From JACCYX01 sp964610045 (lineage in GTDB: Bacteria > Chloroflexota > Chloroflexia > Thermomicrobiales > UBA6265), in assembly GCA_964610045.1 (NCBI GenBank), contig CAZSUN010000007.1, positions 1 through 64,000 of the forward strand: a stretch of 64,000 nt of DNA, read 5' to 3'. This document shows, in pieces, positions 28,261 through 35,980 of the stretch. The notes under the pieces are model-generated. The model saw only the letters and a list, made by a program, of their open reading frames with translations, was not told where the DNA came from and ran no database searches. Position 1 is the stretch's first letter; each line of letters starts with the position of its first letter. Made by a program: the position numbers and the translations under genes.

Positions 28261-29082
28261 TCAGCTTCCGGTTGAACGGTAGTGGCGAATGGCGACCTGC
28301 CAGCCATAGCCGATGGCGACGCAAAAGGCGATCGCGGCCAGCGGTGCGACGAACGATGCCGCTGCCGGTGCTCCCAGGGGATCGTCCTTGTCCAGCAGGT
28401 ACACCGCCGGGTAGTACGTCATGAATCCGATCGGGACGACCCACAGGAAGATGAACCGCAGCCCGCGCCGGAAGATGTGGATCGGGTACTGTCCCAGATC
28501 CGATCCGCCGTACGTGAAGGCATTGACTGCCTCGACCGAATTCACGGTCCAGAAGCTGATGATCGCCTCCACGGTGAACAGCGCGCAGAACAAGGCGATC
28601 CCGCTCGCGATCGCGATCGGAAGATAGGCCGCCTTCCCCGGCGTCCAGTCAATCCCGGCGCTGGCCATTCCGATTCCGAGCAACAGGAGCCCCTGCGCCA
28701 GGAGGCCGAAGTGCCGCAGCGATACCTCGTTGACGGTCGACTGGATCCACGACGACATCGGCCGCACCAGCGTGCGGTCGAAGGACCCCTCGCGAATCAG
28801 TCCTGGCACCTCCTGGATCCCGTTGCTGAGGGTGTCGCCGAGTGCGAACATCGTCATCGCGAGACCGTGCAGGAACACGACCTCAGCCAGCGACCACCCG
28901 CCGAGCGACTCGAAGTGCTGGAATAGCGACCAGAGGACAATCACTTCCACGGCGTTCACCAGGAAGTTCCCCACGATTTGCATGAAGAACGATGACCGGT
29001 ACTGCATCTGGCCGCGGAGTCGAAGCATTGCGATTCGCCACGCGACACCGATGTCGCTCCGGATATCGCGCACCCTATCCAC
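28261..29082 (-). CDS. ABC-2 family permease (COG4587-like)
   Basis: A membrane protein of about 273 residues with six hydrophobic segments (for example VGNFLVNAVEVIVLWSLFQ, LAQGLLLLGIGMASAGI, LPIAIASGIALFCALFTVEAIISFW and APLAAIAFCVAIGYGWQVAI). The motif GSFDRTLVRPMSSWIQ between helices 2 and 3 is typical of PF06182-type permeases. The start is uncertain: GTG codons at 29082 and 29073 both fit, and both overlap or adjoin the end of the upstream permease, so translation is probably coupled. Confidence 0.85.
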   Translation of the reverse strand: MDRVRDIRSDIGVAWRIAMLRLRGQMQYRSSFFMQIVGNFLVNAVEVIVLWSLFQHFESLGGWSLAEVVFLHGLAMTMFALGDTLSNGIQEVPGLIREGSFDRTLVRPMSSWIQSTVNEVSLRHFGLLAQGLLLLGIGMASAGIDWTPGKAAYLPIAIASGIALFCALFTVEAIISFWTVNSVEAVNAFTYGGSDLGQYPIHIFRRGLRFIFLWVVPIGFMTYYPAVYLLDKDDPLGAPAAASFVAPLAAIAFCVAIGYGWQVAIRHYRSTGS

Positions 29083-29869
29083 CCTGCACCACCAGTCGCT
29101 TTTCCGCTTTGCCAAGCAGCCATTTGCTGAAACCGATGAGAATGCCGATCCACAGCACCTGGAAGGCGAGCCCCTGCCAGACCGGCACCTGCCCCATATA
29201 CACCTCGTTTGGGGTCATGATCACCGCCCGGAACGGCATCACCAGCGCGAGGTCCCGCATCGGCCCTGGCAGGAACGCCAGCGGTGCCAGCATGCCCGAG
29301 AAGACGTTGATCGCCGCTCCGTACATGTTGCCAATCCCGCGATGGTCGATCACCCAGAACCCGAACAGGTTGGTGATGAACCGCAGGCAGAAACTGACTG
29401 TCACTGCCAGCACGATCGAGGCGAGGAACCCCACGAAGCGTGCCGGAGTCTCGGGCAGCAGCACATCGAACAGGATCAGGCCGATCATGAAGGTCGGTAT
29501 CCCGCGGATCAGGACATGTGCCCCTGCCCTCCCCAGGTCACGCGCGAGCCAGTGGACGAAGTAGTCATAGGGCTTGAGCAGATCCGTGACGATCGCGCCA
29601 CTTTGGATCGAGCGGGTGACCTCCCACCAACCCCAGAGGTACACCGTCATCAGCAGAGATTGGTTGATCCAGACCAGCGTGATCGTCTGTTCCTGCGTCC
29701 ACCCCTCGACCGCAGCCGAGCCATCGTTGAGCGATGCGTAGAACGCGAGATAGATCGAGGCGATCATCACCCCAAACACGCCGTTGGTGAAAATCCCGGC
29801 CAGCGCCGCCGCCCGGTAGGTCAGGGTCTGTTGGAACGCCCTGATCCCGAACTCGTAGTACAGCCGCAT
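29075..29869 (-). CDS. ABC-2 family permease (COG3694-like)
   Basis: A 264-residue membrane protein, first gene of the transporter operon. It has six hydrophobic segments, including ALAGIFTNGVFGVMIASIYLAF, PTFMIGLILFDVLL and IVLAVTVSFCLRFITNLFGFWVI. GAIVTDLLKPYDYFVHWLARD matches the inter-helix motif of its partner permease. ATG 29869 follows GGAGG by 10 nt. With the second permease and the ATPase it makes a heterodimeric ABC-2 system of unknown substrate. Confidence 0.86.
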   Translation of the reverse strand: MRLYYEFGIRAFQQTLTYRAAALAGIFTNGVFGVMIASIYLAFYASLNDGSAAVEGWTQEQTITLVWINQSLLMTVYLWGWWEVTRSIQSGAIVTDLLKPYDYFVHWLARDLGRAGAHVLIRGIPTFMIGLILFDVLLPETPARFVGFLASIVLAVTVSFCLRFITNLFGFWVIDHRGIGNMYGAAINVFSGMLAPLAFLPGPMRDLALVMPFRAVIMTPNEVYMGQVPVWQGLAFQVLWIGILIGFSKWLLGKAEKRLVVQGG

Positions 29870-30009
29870 CCCGCATCGACCTCCATCCGCAGTCTGCCAG
29901 CGCACGCGGAAATGCCACCGGGTACGTATCTCCGGTGGATTCAACCTTGTTGGGTAGGAGAGACACGACAACGGACGGTCACGACTCTGCCGGAACCGGG
30001 CAGGCCGGG

Positions 30010-30015
30010 CATAAT
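30010..30015 (+). promoter_or_regulatory. Candidate -10 element for pepF
   Basis: CATAAT lies 61 nt before the pepF start in an otherwise GC-rich stretch. The -35 region is not recognisable, so this is weak. Confidence 0.25.
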
Positions 30016-30075
30016 ACACCAGACGTTCCGCCGGGGCCAGCCTGTCGTCCCCGCGTGTTATCTGGAAGGAATCAC

Positions 30076-31905
30076 ATGGCCGAAGCAACCTTGACCGGAG
30101 TCCCGACACGTGACAAGATCGCGATCGAGGACACTTGGGATCTCACGACGATCTACGCCACGGACGATGACTGGGAAACCGAACTCGCCGCGGTAGGCCC
30201 CGCCACCGAGCAGGCTGCTTCGTACCATGGCCGACTCGGCGAGGGCCCCGAGGTTGTCGCCGAGGCGATGGACGCCGTCTTCGGACTCAACCAGATGATT
30301 TCCCGCCTCGCGATCTATGCCAGCCTCCGCCGCGACGAGGACACCACCAATGAGGACGCCAATGGCCGCTACCAGCGCGCCATCTTTGCCTCCATCCAGG
30401 CAGGCGAGGCGCTTTCCTTCCTCGAACCGGAAATTCTCACCTTGCCGGACGATCAGCTCCAGGCCCTGATCGACGCACCCAGTCTGGAAACCTACCGCCA
30501 CCTGCTCGACGACCTGCGCCGTCGCCGCGCCCACGTCCGCTCCGAGGAAGTCGAGGCGGTCCTGGCACAATTGGCGGAAGTCACCCGCGCCAGCAGTGAG
30601 GGATTCAATGCCCTCGACAATGCCGATCTCCAGTTCGGCACCGTCACCGACGAGAACGGCGTCGAGGTCGAGCTCTCGAAGGCTCGGTACGGCATGTTCC
30701 TCGAAAACCCCAATCGCGATGTTCGCAAGGAGGCGTTCGAGACACTCTCCGCCGCCTATGCCGGGATGGGACACACGATTTCGTCGCTCTACGGCTCATC
30801 CGTGAAGAAGGATGTCGCCACCGCCCGCGTCCGCGGCTACGAGACCGCCCTCGAAGAGGCGCTGTTCGACGACAACGTGCCGGACTCCGTCTACCACGGC
30901 CTCCTGCAATCGGTACAGGAAGCCAAACCTCTCCTCGAACGGTCCATCAACCTCCGCAAGCGGGCGCTCGGACTCGACGAGTTGCGCCGCTACGATCTCC
31001 GGGTGCCGCTCGGCGCCGAGTCGCAACGCAAGTACGAGTACCGCGAAGCGGTCGATATCGTCCTCGCCGGGGTCAGCGTCCTCGGCGAACGGTATGCCGG
31101 TGATCTCGCCGGGGGGTTCAACTCTCGCTGGGTCGATGTCCACGAAACGCGGAACAAGCGGTCCGGTGCCTATTCCTGGGGCGTCTACGGCGCGCCGCCC
31201 GTCATGTTGATGAACTGGAACGGCACGATGTCGGATGTGTTCACGCTGGCCCATGAAGCGGGCCACGCGATGCACACCTTCTACGCCAATGCAACGCAGC
31301 CGTTTCACAAGGCGCACTACCCGATCTTCCTCGCCGAAGTCGCGTCGACCGTCAACGAGGTGCTGCTGACCTGGCACTTGCTCGGCGACGAGATGGGCAG
31401 CACCCCGGCTGGCCGGCTGAGCCTGCTCGACCGGTTCGTCTCCGGGTTCGAGGGCACTGTCGTCAACCAGTCGATGTACGCCGATTTTGAGGTTCGCAGC
31501 CACGCCGCCGCCGAGGCGGGACAGCCGATCACGCTGGAGTTCCTCAACGAGCAGTTCGGCGAGGTCCAGGGTCTGTACGCGCCGGGTGTCGTGGTCGACG
31601 AGACAACCCGCGTTGCCTGGGCACGCGTCCCGCACTTCTACCGCGCCTTCTACGTGTATCAGTATGCGACTGGCCTGATCGCGGCCATCAACCTGGCCCG
31701 GGCCGTTCGCGACGAGGGCGAAACCGCCCGCACCCGCTACCTCGATCTCCTCTCGTCTGGCGGATCGGATTACCCGCTTGAATTGCTGCAGCGAGCCGGT
31801 GTCGATCTCACTGGCCCGGACGCAACGCGGATCGCGTTCGAGGAGTTCGGCGCGGCGCTCGACGGGATCGAGGAACTGCTGGATGGCGGCGCGCTCGATG
31901 CCTGA
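30076..31905 (+). CDS. pepF: Oligoendopeptidase F (M3B zinc metallopeptidase)
   Basis: A 609-residue cytoplasmic oligopeptidase. The zinc site HEAGHAMH begins at residue 393 and the second Glu ligand lies in FLAEVASTVNEVL about 27 residues later. The N-terminal WDLTTIY and the YSWGVYGAPPVMLMNW and FYRAFYVYQYATGL stretches are typical of PepF. It cuts peptides of roughly 7-17 residues and recycles amino acids or processes peptides. ATG 30076 has GAAGGA 5 nt upstream. It is divergent from the ABC transporter and stands alone. Confidence 0.95.
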   Translation: MAEATLTGVPTRDKIAIEDTWDLTTIYATDDDWETELAAVGPATEQAASYHGRLGEGPEVVAEAMDAVFGLNQMISRLAIYASLRRDEDTTNEDANGRYQRAIFASIQAGEALSFLEPEILTLPDDQLQALIDAPSLETYRHLLDDLRRRRAHVRSEEVEAVLAQLAEVTRASSEGFNALDNADLQFGTVTDENGVEVELSKARYGMFLENPNRDVRKEAFETLSAAYAGMGHTISSLYGSSVKKDVATARVRGYETALEEALFDDNVPDSVYHGLLQSVQEAKPLLERSINLRKRALGLDELRRYDLRVPLGAESQRKYEYREAVDIVLAGVSVLGERYAGDLAGGFNSRWVDVHETRNKRSGAYSWGVYGAPPVMLMNWNGTMSDVFTLAHEAGHAMHTFYANATQPFHKAHYPIFLAEVASTVNEVLLTWHLLGDEMGSTPAGRLSLLDRFVSGFEGTVVNQSMYADFEVRSHAAAEAGQPITLEFLNEQFGEVQGLYAPGVVVDETTRVAWARVPHFYRAFYVYQYATGLIAAINLARAVRDEGETARTRYLDLLSSGGSDYPLELLQRAGVDLTGPDATRIAFEEFGAALDGIEELLDGGALDA

Positions 31906-32031
31906 TCGCCTGCCATGTTGTCATTCCGAGCTTGCGATGAATCTGTTTCCCGGCGACCGGCAACGACACCCAAGGCCGCGTCACGCCATGCCCGGTTTCG
32001 CGGATCGATTTGGACCACCGGGGAACCGGTC

Positions 32032-33249
32032 ATGATTCATCCCGCACCCGCCCGGCGCATCCAGGGGTTCCGGCAGACCGTGTTCGCGGAAATGAGCGCG
32101 CTGTCAGCCGCGCATGGCGCGATGAACCTGGGACAGGGGTTCCCGGATTTCCCGGCGCCGGAGTTCGTCAAGGAGGCCGCGCGCGCCGCGATCGCGGCCG
32201 ATGCCAATCAGTACGCCCATCCAGCCGGACTGCCTGCCTTGCGGGAGGCGATTGCGGGCGACTGGAGCGCGAGATTCGGCGTCGAGCTAAATCCTGATCG
32301 GGAGGTCACGGTGACCTCGGGCGCTACCGAGGCCATCTTCGATGCCATTCTCGCGTTGGTTGATCCAGGTGACGCCGTCATCGCCTTCGAGCCGTTCTAT
32401 GATTCCTACCCGGCCAGCGCCGCGATGGCGGGTGCGGAGTTCCGCGCCGTTCGCCTGCATCCGCCCGATTGGTCGTTCCGGATCGAGGATCTGGAAGCGC
32501 AGATCGACGCTCGCGCCCGGTTGCTCCTGCTGAACACGCCGCATAACCCGACCGGCAAGGTCTTCAGCCGCCAGGAACTTGAGGCCATTGCCGAACTCGC
32601 AATCCGGCACGACCTGATCGTCGTCACCGACGAGGTCTACGACCGGATCCTCTTCGACGGGAATGAGCACGTCCCGATCGCGACCCTCCCCGGCATGTGG
32701 GAGCGGACGTTGACCCTGAATTCGACCGGCAAGACATTCTCGCTCACTGGCTGGAAGATCGGTTACGCGATTGGTCCGGCCTGGCTGAACGAGGCGCTAC
32801 GCGCCGTTCACCAATTCGTTACCTTTGCGACCTCAACCCCATTCCAGGTCGCGATGGCACAGGCGATTCCGGAAGCCACGGAGAATGGGTATTACGGCCA
32901 GTTGGCGGAGGAATATCGCCAGCGACGCGATGTGCTGACCGACGCCCTGACCGCCGCTGGCCTGCCGGTGCTGCCCACGGCCGGCAGCTACTTCCTGATG
33001 GCGTCGTTCGATCACCTGCCTTTCACCAACGATGTGGAATTCTCGCGGTGGATGATCCAGGAAATCGGGGTGACGCCGATCCCGCCGTCCACCTTCTATC
33101 TCGAACCGGACACCGCCCCCCGGTTGATACGGTTCTGCTTCGCCAAACAATTCACAACGCTCGAAGAAGCTGGACGTCGCCTCCAGAGTCTCGCCACAGC
33201 CATCGATCGTCTGTCCATGAATGCATCGCCAGGAGGAACACCCGAATGA
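32032..33249 (+). CDS. Class-I/II PLP aminotransferase (methionine/kynurenine type)
   Basis: A 405-residue fold-type-I aminotransferase. MNLGQGFPDFPAPE, VTSGATEAIFDAILALVDPGD, LLLNTPHNPTGKVFS and DEVYDRILFDG are the family landmarks. The PLP lysine lies in NSTGKTFSLTGWKIG, near residue 234. RLIRFCFAK carries the carboxylate Arg. It resembles YbdL/KAT-type enzymes, which transaminate methionine, glutamine or kynurenine. Its stop overlaps the ATG of the aldolase (ATGA), so the two are coupled. Upstream, TGTCATTCCGAGCTTG at 31917 is a repeat-like string also seen near 62165. Confidence 0.9.
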   Translation: MIHPAPARRIQGFRQTVFAEMSALSAAHGAMNLGQGFPDFPAPEFVKEAARAAIAADANQYAHPAGLPALREAIAGDWSARFGVELNPDREVTVTSGATEAIFDAILALVDPGDAVIAFEPFYDSYPASAAMAGAEFRAVRLHPPDWSFRIEDLEAQIDARARLLLLNTPHNPTGKVFSRQELEAIAELAIRHDLIVVTDEVYDRILFDGNEHVPIATLPGMWERTLTLNSTGKTFSLTGWKIGYAIGPAWLNEALRAVHQFVTFATSTPFQVAMAQAIPEATENGYYGQLAEEYRQRRDVLTDALTAAGLPVLPTAGSYFLMASFDHLPFTNDVEFSRWMIQEIGVTPIPPSTFYLEPDTAPRLIRFCFAKQFTTLEEAGRRLQSLATAIDRLSMNASPGGTPE

Positions 33250-33884
33250 CCCCTGTGGAACGCGTCGAAGCTACCGGTGTCGTGGCCATCGTTCGCCTCG
33301 ACGACTACTCCGCCGCTGTACCGCTCGTCGAAGCACTCCTGGCGGGTGGCATTGATGTCGTCGAGTTCACCTACACCAATCCAGCCGCTGGCGAAGCGGT
33401 CCAGGCAGTCAAGTCCGCGCTCGGCGATGCGGTGCTGGCGGGAGCCGGCACCGTGCTCGATCCGGAAACCGCGCGGGCAGCGATCATCCAGGGTGCCGAC
33501 TTCATCGTCACCCCCGTGGTCACGGTTGATACCATCCGCCTCTGCCAGCGTTACAGCATCCCGACGGTCATTGGGGCCTTCACACCGACCGAGATCCTGA
33601 CCGCCTGGGAGGCGGGAGCCAGCTTCGTCAAGGTCTTCCCGGCCAGCGCGGTCGGGGCCCGTTACCTCAAGGATGTAGCAGGTCCGCTGCCGCAGGTGAA
33701 ACTGATCCCGACCGGCGGTGTCAGCGCCGAAAACGCCGGCGAGTTCATCAAGGCCGGAGCACGGGCCATCGCCCTCGGCAGCAACCTGGTCGATGCCGGT
33801 TCGGTTCGCACTGGCGACTGGGCAACGATCACTGCTCGTGCCCACGCCGCGGTGGAGGCCGTCCGGATCGCCCGCGAGGCGTAA
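33246..33884 (+). CDS. eda: KDPG/KHG aldolase
   Basis: A 212-residue class-I aldolase of the KDPG/4-hydroxy-2-oxoglutarate aldolase family. The Schiff-base lysine is K129 in SFVKVFPAS. VAIVRLDD at the N-terminus, VLAGAGTVLD, TPTEILTAWEAGA and IPTGGVSAENAGEFI follow the expected barrel order. The second strand reads VVEFTYTNPAA rather than the EVTLRT of E. coli Eda, nearer the Thermotoga type. It would split 2-keto-3-deoxy-6-phosphogluconate into pyruvate and glyceraldehyde-3-phosphate, or 4-hydroxy-2-oxoglutarate into pyruvate and glyoxylate. Coupling to an aminotransferase favours a role in amino-acid breakdown. AGGAGG lies 10 nt upstream. Confidence 0.92.
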   Translation: MTPVERVEATGVVAIVRLDDYSAAVPLVEALLAGGIDVVEFTYTNPAAGEAVQAVKSALGDAVLAGAGTVLDPETARAAIIQGADFIVTPVVTVDTIRLCQRYSIPTVIGAFTPTEILTAWEAGASFVKVFPASAVGARYLKDVAGPLPQVKLIPTGGVSAENAGEFIKAGARAIALGSNLVDAGSVRTGDWATITARAHAAVEAVRIAREA

Positions 33885-33989
33885 GCGGCCCGGACAGCCG
33901 GACCATCGATTGGCTACACTGGAATCAGCATGTGCGGGTCGGGATCGGCCACCTCGCACGAGGCGATAACGGTTATCGGACAAGGTGCA

Positions 33990-34286
33990 ATGGCGAGCCA
34001 GGACATCCGGATTCCACTACTCAAGCGACTGGCGGAGCAGGCGATGTCGGACGCCCGATTCCGCGCGGTCGCCCGCGACGATCTCGATTCAGCGCTCGTT
34101 GCCAACGGGTATCACCTGAACGCGGAAGAACTCTCCCTGGTGCGCCAGTTTCGCGACGCCCTGGCCAATGCCGGCGTCGACCTCTCACTGGCGGCCGAAC
34201 TCACGCTCGATCTCGATGACGAGCTTACCAGCGATGACATCGAGCAGCTTCAGGCCATGCTCAACGAACAGACAGCAGACCGCTAG
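33990..34286 (+). CDS. Small helical protein resembling a Nif11/NHLP-type leader
   Basis: A 98-residue protein. The first 60 residues read as LLKRLAEQAMSDARFRAVA then a DLDSALVANGYHLNAEEL motif, with the pattern F-R-x3-R-x-D-L-x2-AL-x3-G-Y-x-L-x2-EE-L. That spacing is like Nif11 or nitrile-hydratase-type leader peptides of RiPP precursors. The tail is acidic (LDLDDELTSDDIEQLQ) and has no Cys, Ser/Thr-rich or Gly-rich core. No modification enzyme is nearby, so a stand-alone function is as likely. ATG 33990 has AAGG 5 nt before it; ATG 33930 would add 20 residues. It lies between the aldolase and upp, transcribed toward upp. Confidence 0.6.
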   Translation: MASQDIRIPLLKRLAEQAMSDARFRAVARDDLDSALVANGYHLNAEELSLVRQFRDALANAGVDLSLAAELTLDLDDELTSDDIEQLQAMLNEQTADR

Positions 34287-34346
34287 GCCCGGATGACCCG
34301 TTGGTCCCGGCGACCGGAAACCAATCAATCAGTTGTGGCCACTTCG

Positions 34347-35000
34347 CTACTCGAATGTGCCAAACAACCGATCGCCTGCGTCGCCCAAGCCAGGCCGGAT
34401 AAACCGATTTTCGTCGAGTTCCCGGTCGAGCGCGGCCACGTACATCGAGACATCCGGGTGGGCGTCGGCTACCCGCCGCACGCCTTCCGGGGCGGCGATG
34501 ATTCCGACGAACTTGATCCACCTCGCCCCCCATCGCTTGACAACCGAGATTGCGTCTGAGGCCGAACCGCCGGTTGCCAGCATCGGGTCCAGCACGATCA
34601 CCAGGTCATCGGGGCATGTCGCCGGCAGCTTGTTGTAGTAGCTCACCGGGAGCTTGGTCTCCTCATCGCGATACATCCCCAGGTGCCAGACCTCGGCGTG
34701 CGGCAGGATGTCGACCGCGGCTTCGACCATTCCCAGACCGGCCCGGAGGATCGGCACCAAACCAACCCTCGCCGGCACCTGGTCGCCTGTGGCCGGTTCG
34801 AGTGGGGTGTTGTAGGAGACGGGTCCGGTCGGCAAGTCGGCCGTCGCCTCGTAGATCAAAAGCGTCGTCAGCTCCCTTGCCAACTCGCGAAACGTCTTGG
34901 AATTGGTGCGCCGGTCGGAAAGGTGGGTTCGCTTGTGCCGCACCAACGGGTGCGTACTGACATGCAGCGTCGGGATTCCTGCGTCCGAATCTTCACTCAC
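34347..35000 (-). CDS. upp: Uracil phosphoribosyltransferase
   Basis: A 217-residue pyrimidine-salvage enzyme joining uracil and PRPP to UMP. HPLVRHKRTHLSDRRTNSKTF at the N-terminus, ILRAGLGMVEA, the PRPP loop VIVLDPMLATGGSA and the uracil-binding GLGDAGDRLFGT are all present. The GTG at 35000 has AGGAGA 8 nt upstream and gives normal length; the frame upstream has no homology. It is on the same strand as the downstream-facing hydroxypyruvate isomerase (about 70 nt away), with a hairpin-like repeat in between. Confidence 0.96.
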   Translation of the reverse strand: MSEDSDAGIPTLHVSTHPLVRHKRTHLSDRRTNSKTFRELARELTTLLIYEATADLPTGPVSYNTPLEPATGDQVPARVGLVPILRAGLGMVEAAVDILPHAEVWHLGMYRDEETKLPVSYYNKLPATCPDDLVIVLDPMLATGGSASDAISVVKRWGARWIKFVGIIAAPEGVRRVADAHPDVSMYVAALDRELDENRFIRPGLGDAGDRLFGTFE

Positions 35001-35016
35001 GCACAATTCTCCTGTC

Positions 35017-35040
35017 GGGCTGCCGAGCCTTTCTCGACCC
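35017..35040. repeat. Degenerate family-R-like hairpin (copy 5)
   Basis: GGGCTGCCGAGCCTTTCTCGACCC: CGAG/CTCG pairs with imperfect GGG/CCC ends, preceded by CCTGTC. It closely matches 57277-57302 (GGGCTGCCGAGCTTGTCTCGGCCCC). It lies between hyi and upp. Confidence 0.45.
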
Positions 35041-35068
35041 TGGCTACGTTGACTCCTTGCGTCCCCGA

Positions 35069-35848
35069 TCACCCGCCCAGCAATCCCATCTCCCGCAGCA
35101 ACCCGAACCCGGATTCGGTCGGCCCTTCTGGCACATACTCCAGGCTCACCCAACCGTCATAGCCAGACCGGTCGATCGTTGCGAACAGTTCGACGAAGTC
35201 GATCGAACCGGTCCCCGGCTGATGCCGGCCCGGCACGTCGGCGACCTGGATGTGACTGATCTCCCGGCCGTGATCGCGGATGAAGGCCACCGGATCCTCG
35301 CCCATCCGCAACGAGTGGTAGACGTCGAACTGGAGACCGAGGTTCGGATGATCGACCGCGGCGATCAGGTCCAGCGCTGCCTGGGTCGTCGGGATCGCGA
35401 ATCCCTCCACGTCTTGTGAGTTCACCGGCTCCACCACCAGCTGGATATCGAGGAGTTCGAGCGCAGCCGCGGCATGCCGGACATTGTCGACCAGGACCTC
35501 CATCGCGTCAGGTTCTGAACCAATCCGGCCTGCCAGGCAGTTCATGCGTGGCGGATGCAGCACCCTGGCGTAGTCGCTGGCCAGCTTGATTCCCTGTTTG
35601 AATTCGTCTCGGCGTGCTGGTTGCGCCGCGATCCCCCGGTCGCCAGCAGCCCAGTCGCCTGCCGGCAGGTTCATCAGCACCAGGAAGAGTTCGGCCGCGT
35701 CGAGAGCAACCCGCACGTCCTCAGCCGGGTCGTTGTAGGGCAGCAAATACTCAACCCCGGTGAATCCTGCCTCTGCCGCTCGCAGGAATCGTTCCAGGGG
35801 CGGATACTCGGTGAACAGCATCGTGAGATTGGCGGCGAGTCTTGGCAT
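35069..35848 (-). CDS. hyi: Hydroxypyruvate isomerase-like TIM-barrel protein
   Basis: A 259-residue AP-endonuclease-2 fold isomerase, the exact length of Hyi. LAANLTMLFTEYPPLERFLRAAEAGFTGVEYLLPY is the typical start; metal and catalytic residues lie in LVVEPVNSQDV, LQFDVYHSLRMGED, IQVADVPGRHQPGTG and VSLEYVPEG. Hyi converts hydroxypyruvate to tartronate semialdehyde in glyoxylate and allantoin pathways; related proteins isomerise other keto sugars. GGAAGGGG precedes the ATG. It is divergent from the ABC importer operon with 132 nt between, suggesting related control. Confidence 0.85.
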   Translation of the reverse strand: MPRLAANLTMLFTEYPPLERFLRAAEAGFTGVEYLLPYNDPAEDVRVALDAAELFLVLMNLPAGDWAAGDRGIAAQPARRDEFKQGIKLASDYARVLHPPRMNCLAGRIGSEPDAMEVLVDNVRHAAAALELLDIQLVVEPVNSQDVEGFAIPTTQAALDLIAAVDHPNLGLQFDVYHSLRMGEDPVAFIRDHGREISHIQVADVPGRHQPGTGSIDFVELFATIDRSGYDGWVSLEYVPEGPTESGFGLLREMGLLGG

Positions 35849-35980
35849 GGACCGGGCACCCCTTCCACGTCGCGCCTGCGACAATATGGCGACACACTGC
35901 CGGTCATTGTGCCAGATGAGGCCACAAGGCGGCAGGCGAGGGAGGGCGATGCACACCAACGACCCGGACAAATCCCGAGG

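Noticed and set aside
28282..30094. Plus-strand frames over the ABC-2 permeases
   Set aside because: They are shadows; the minus-strand proteins have clear membrane helices and a consistent operon layout.
33930..34286. A RiPP biosynthetic cluster around the leader-like protein
   Set aside because: No radical SAM, YcaO, LanM or transporter gene lies nearby, and the C-terminus has no plausible core peptide.
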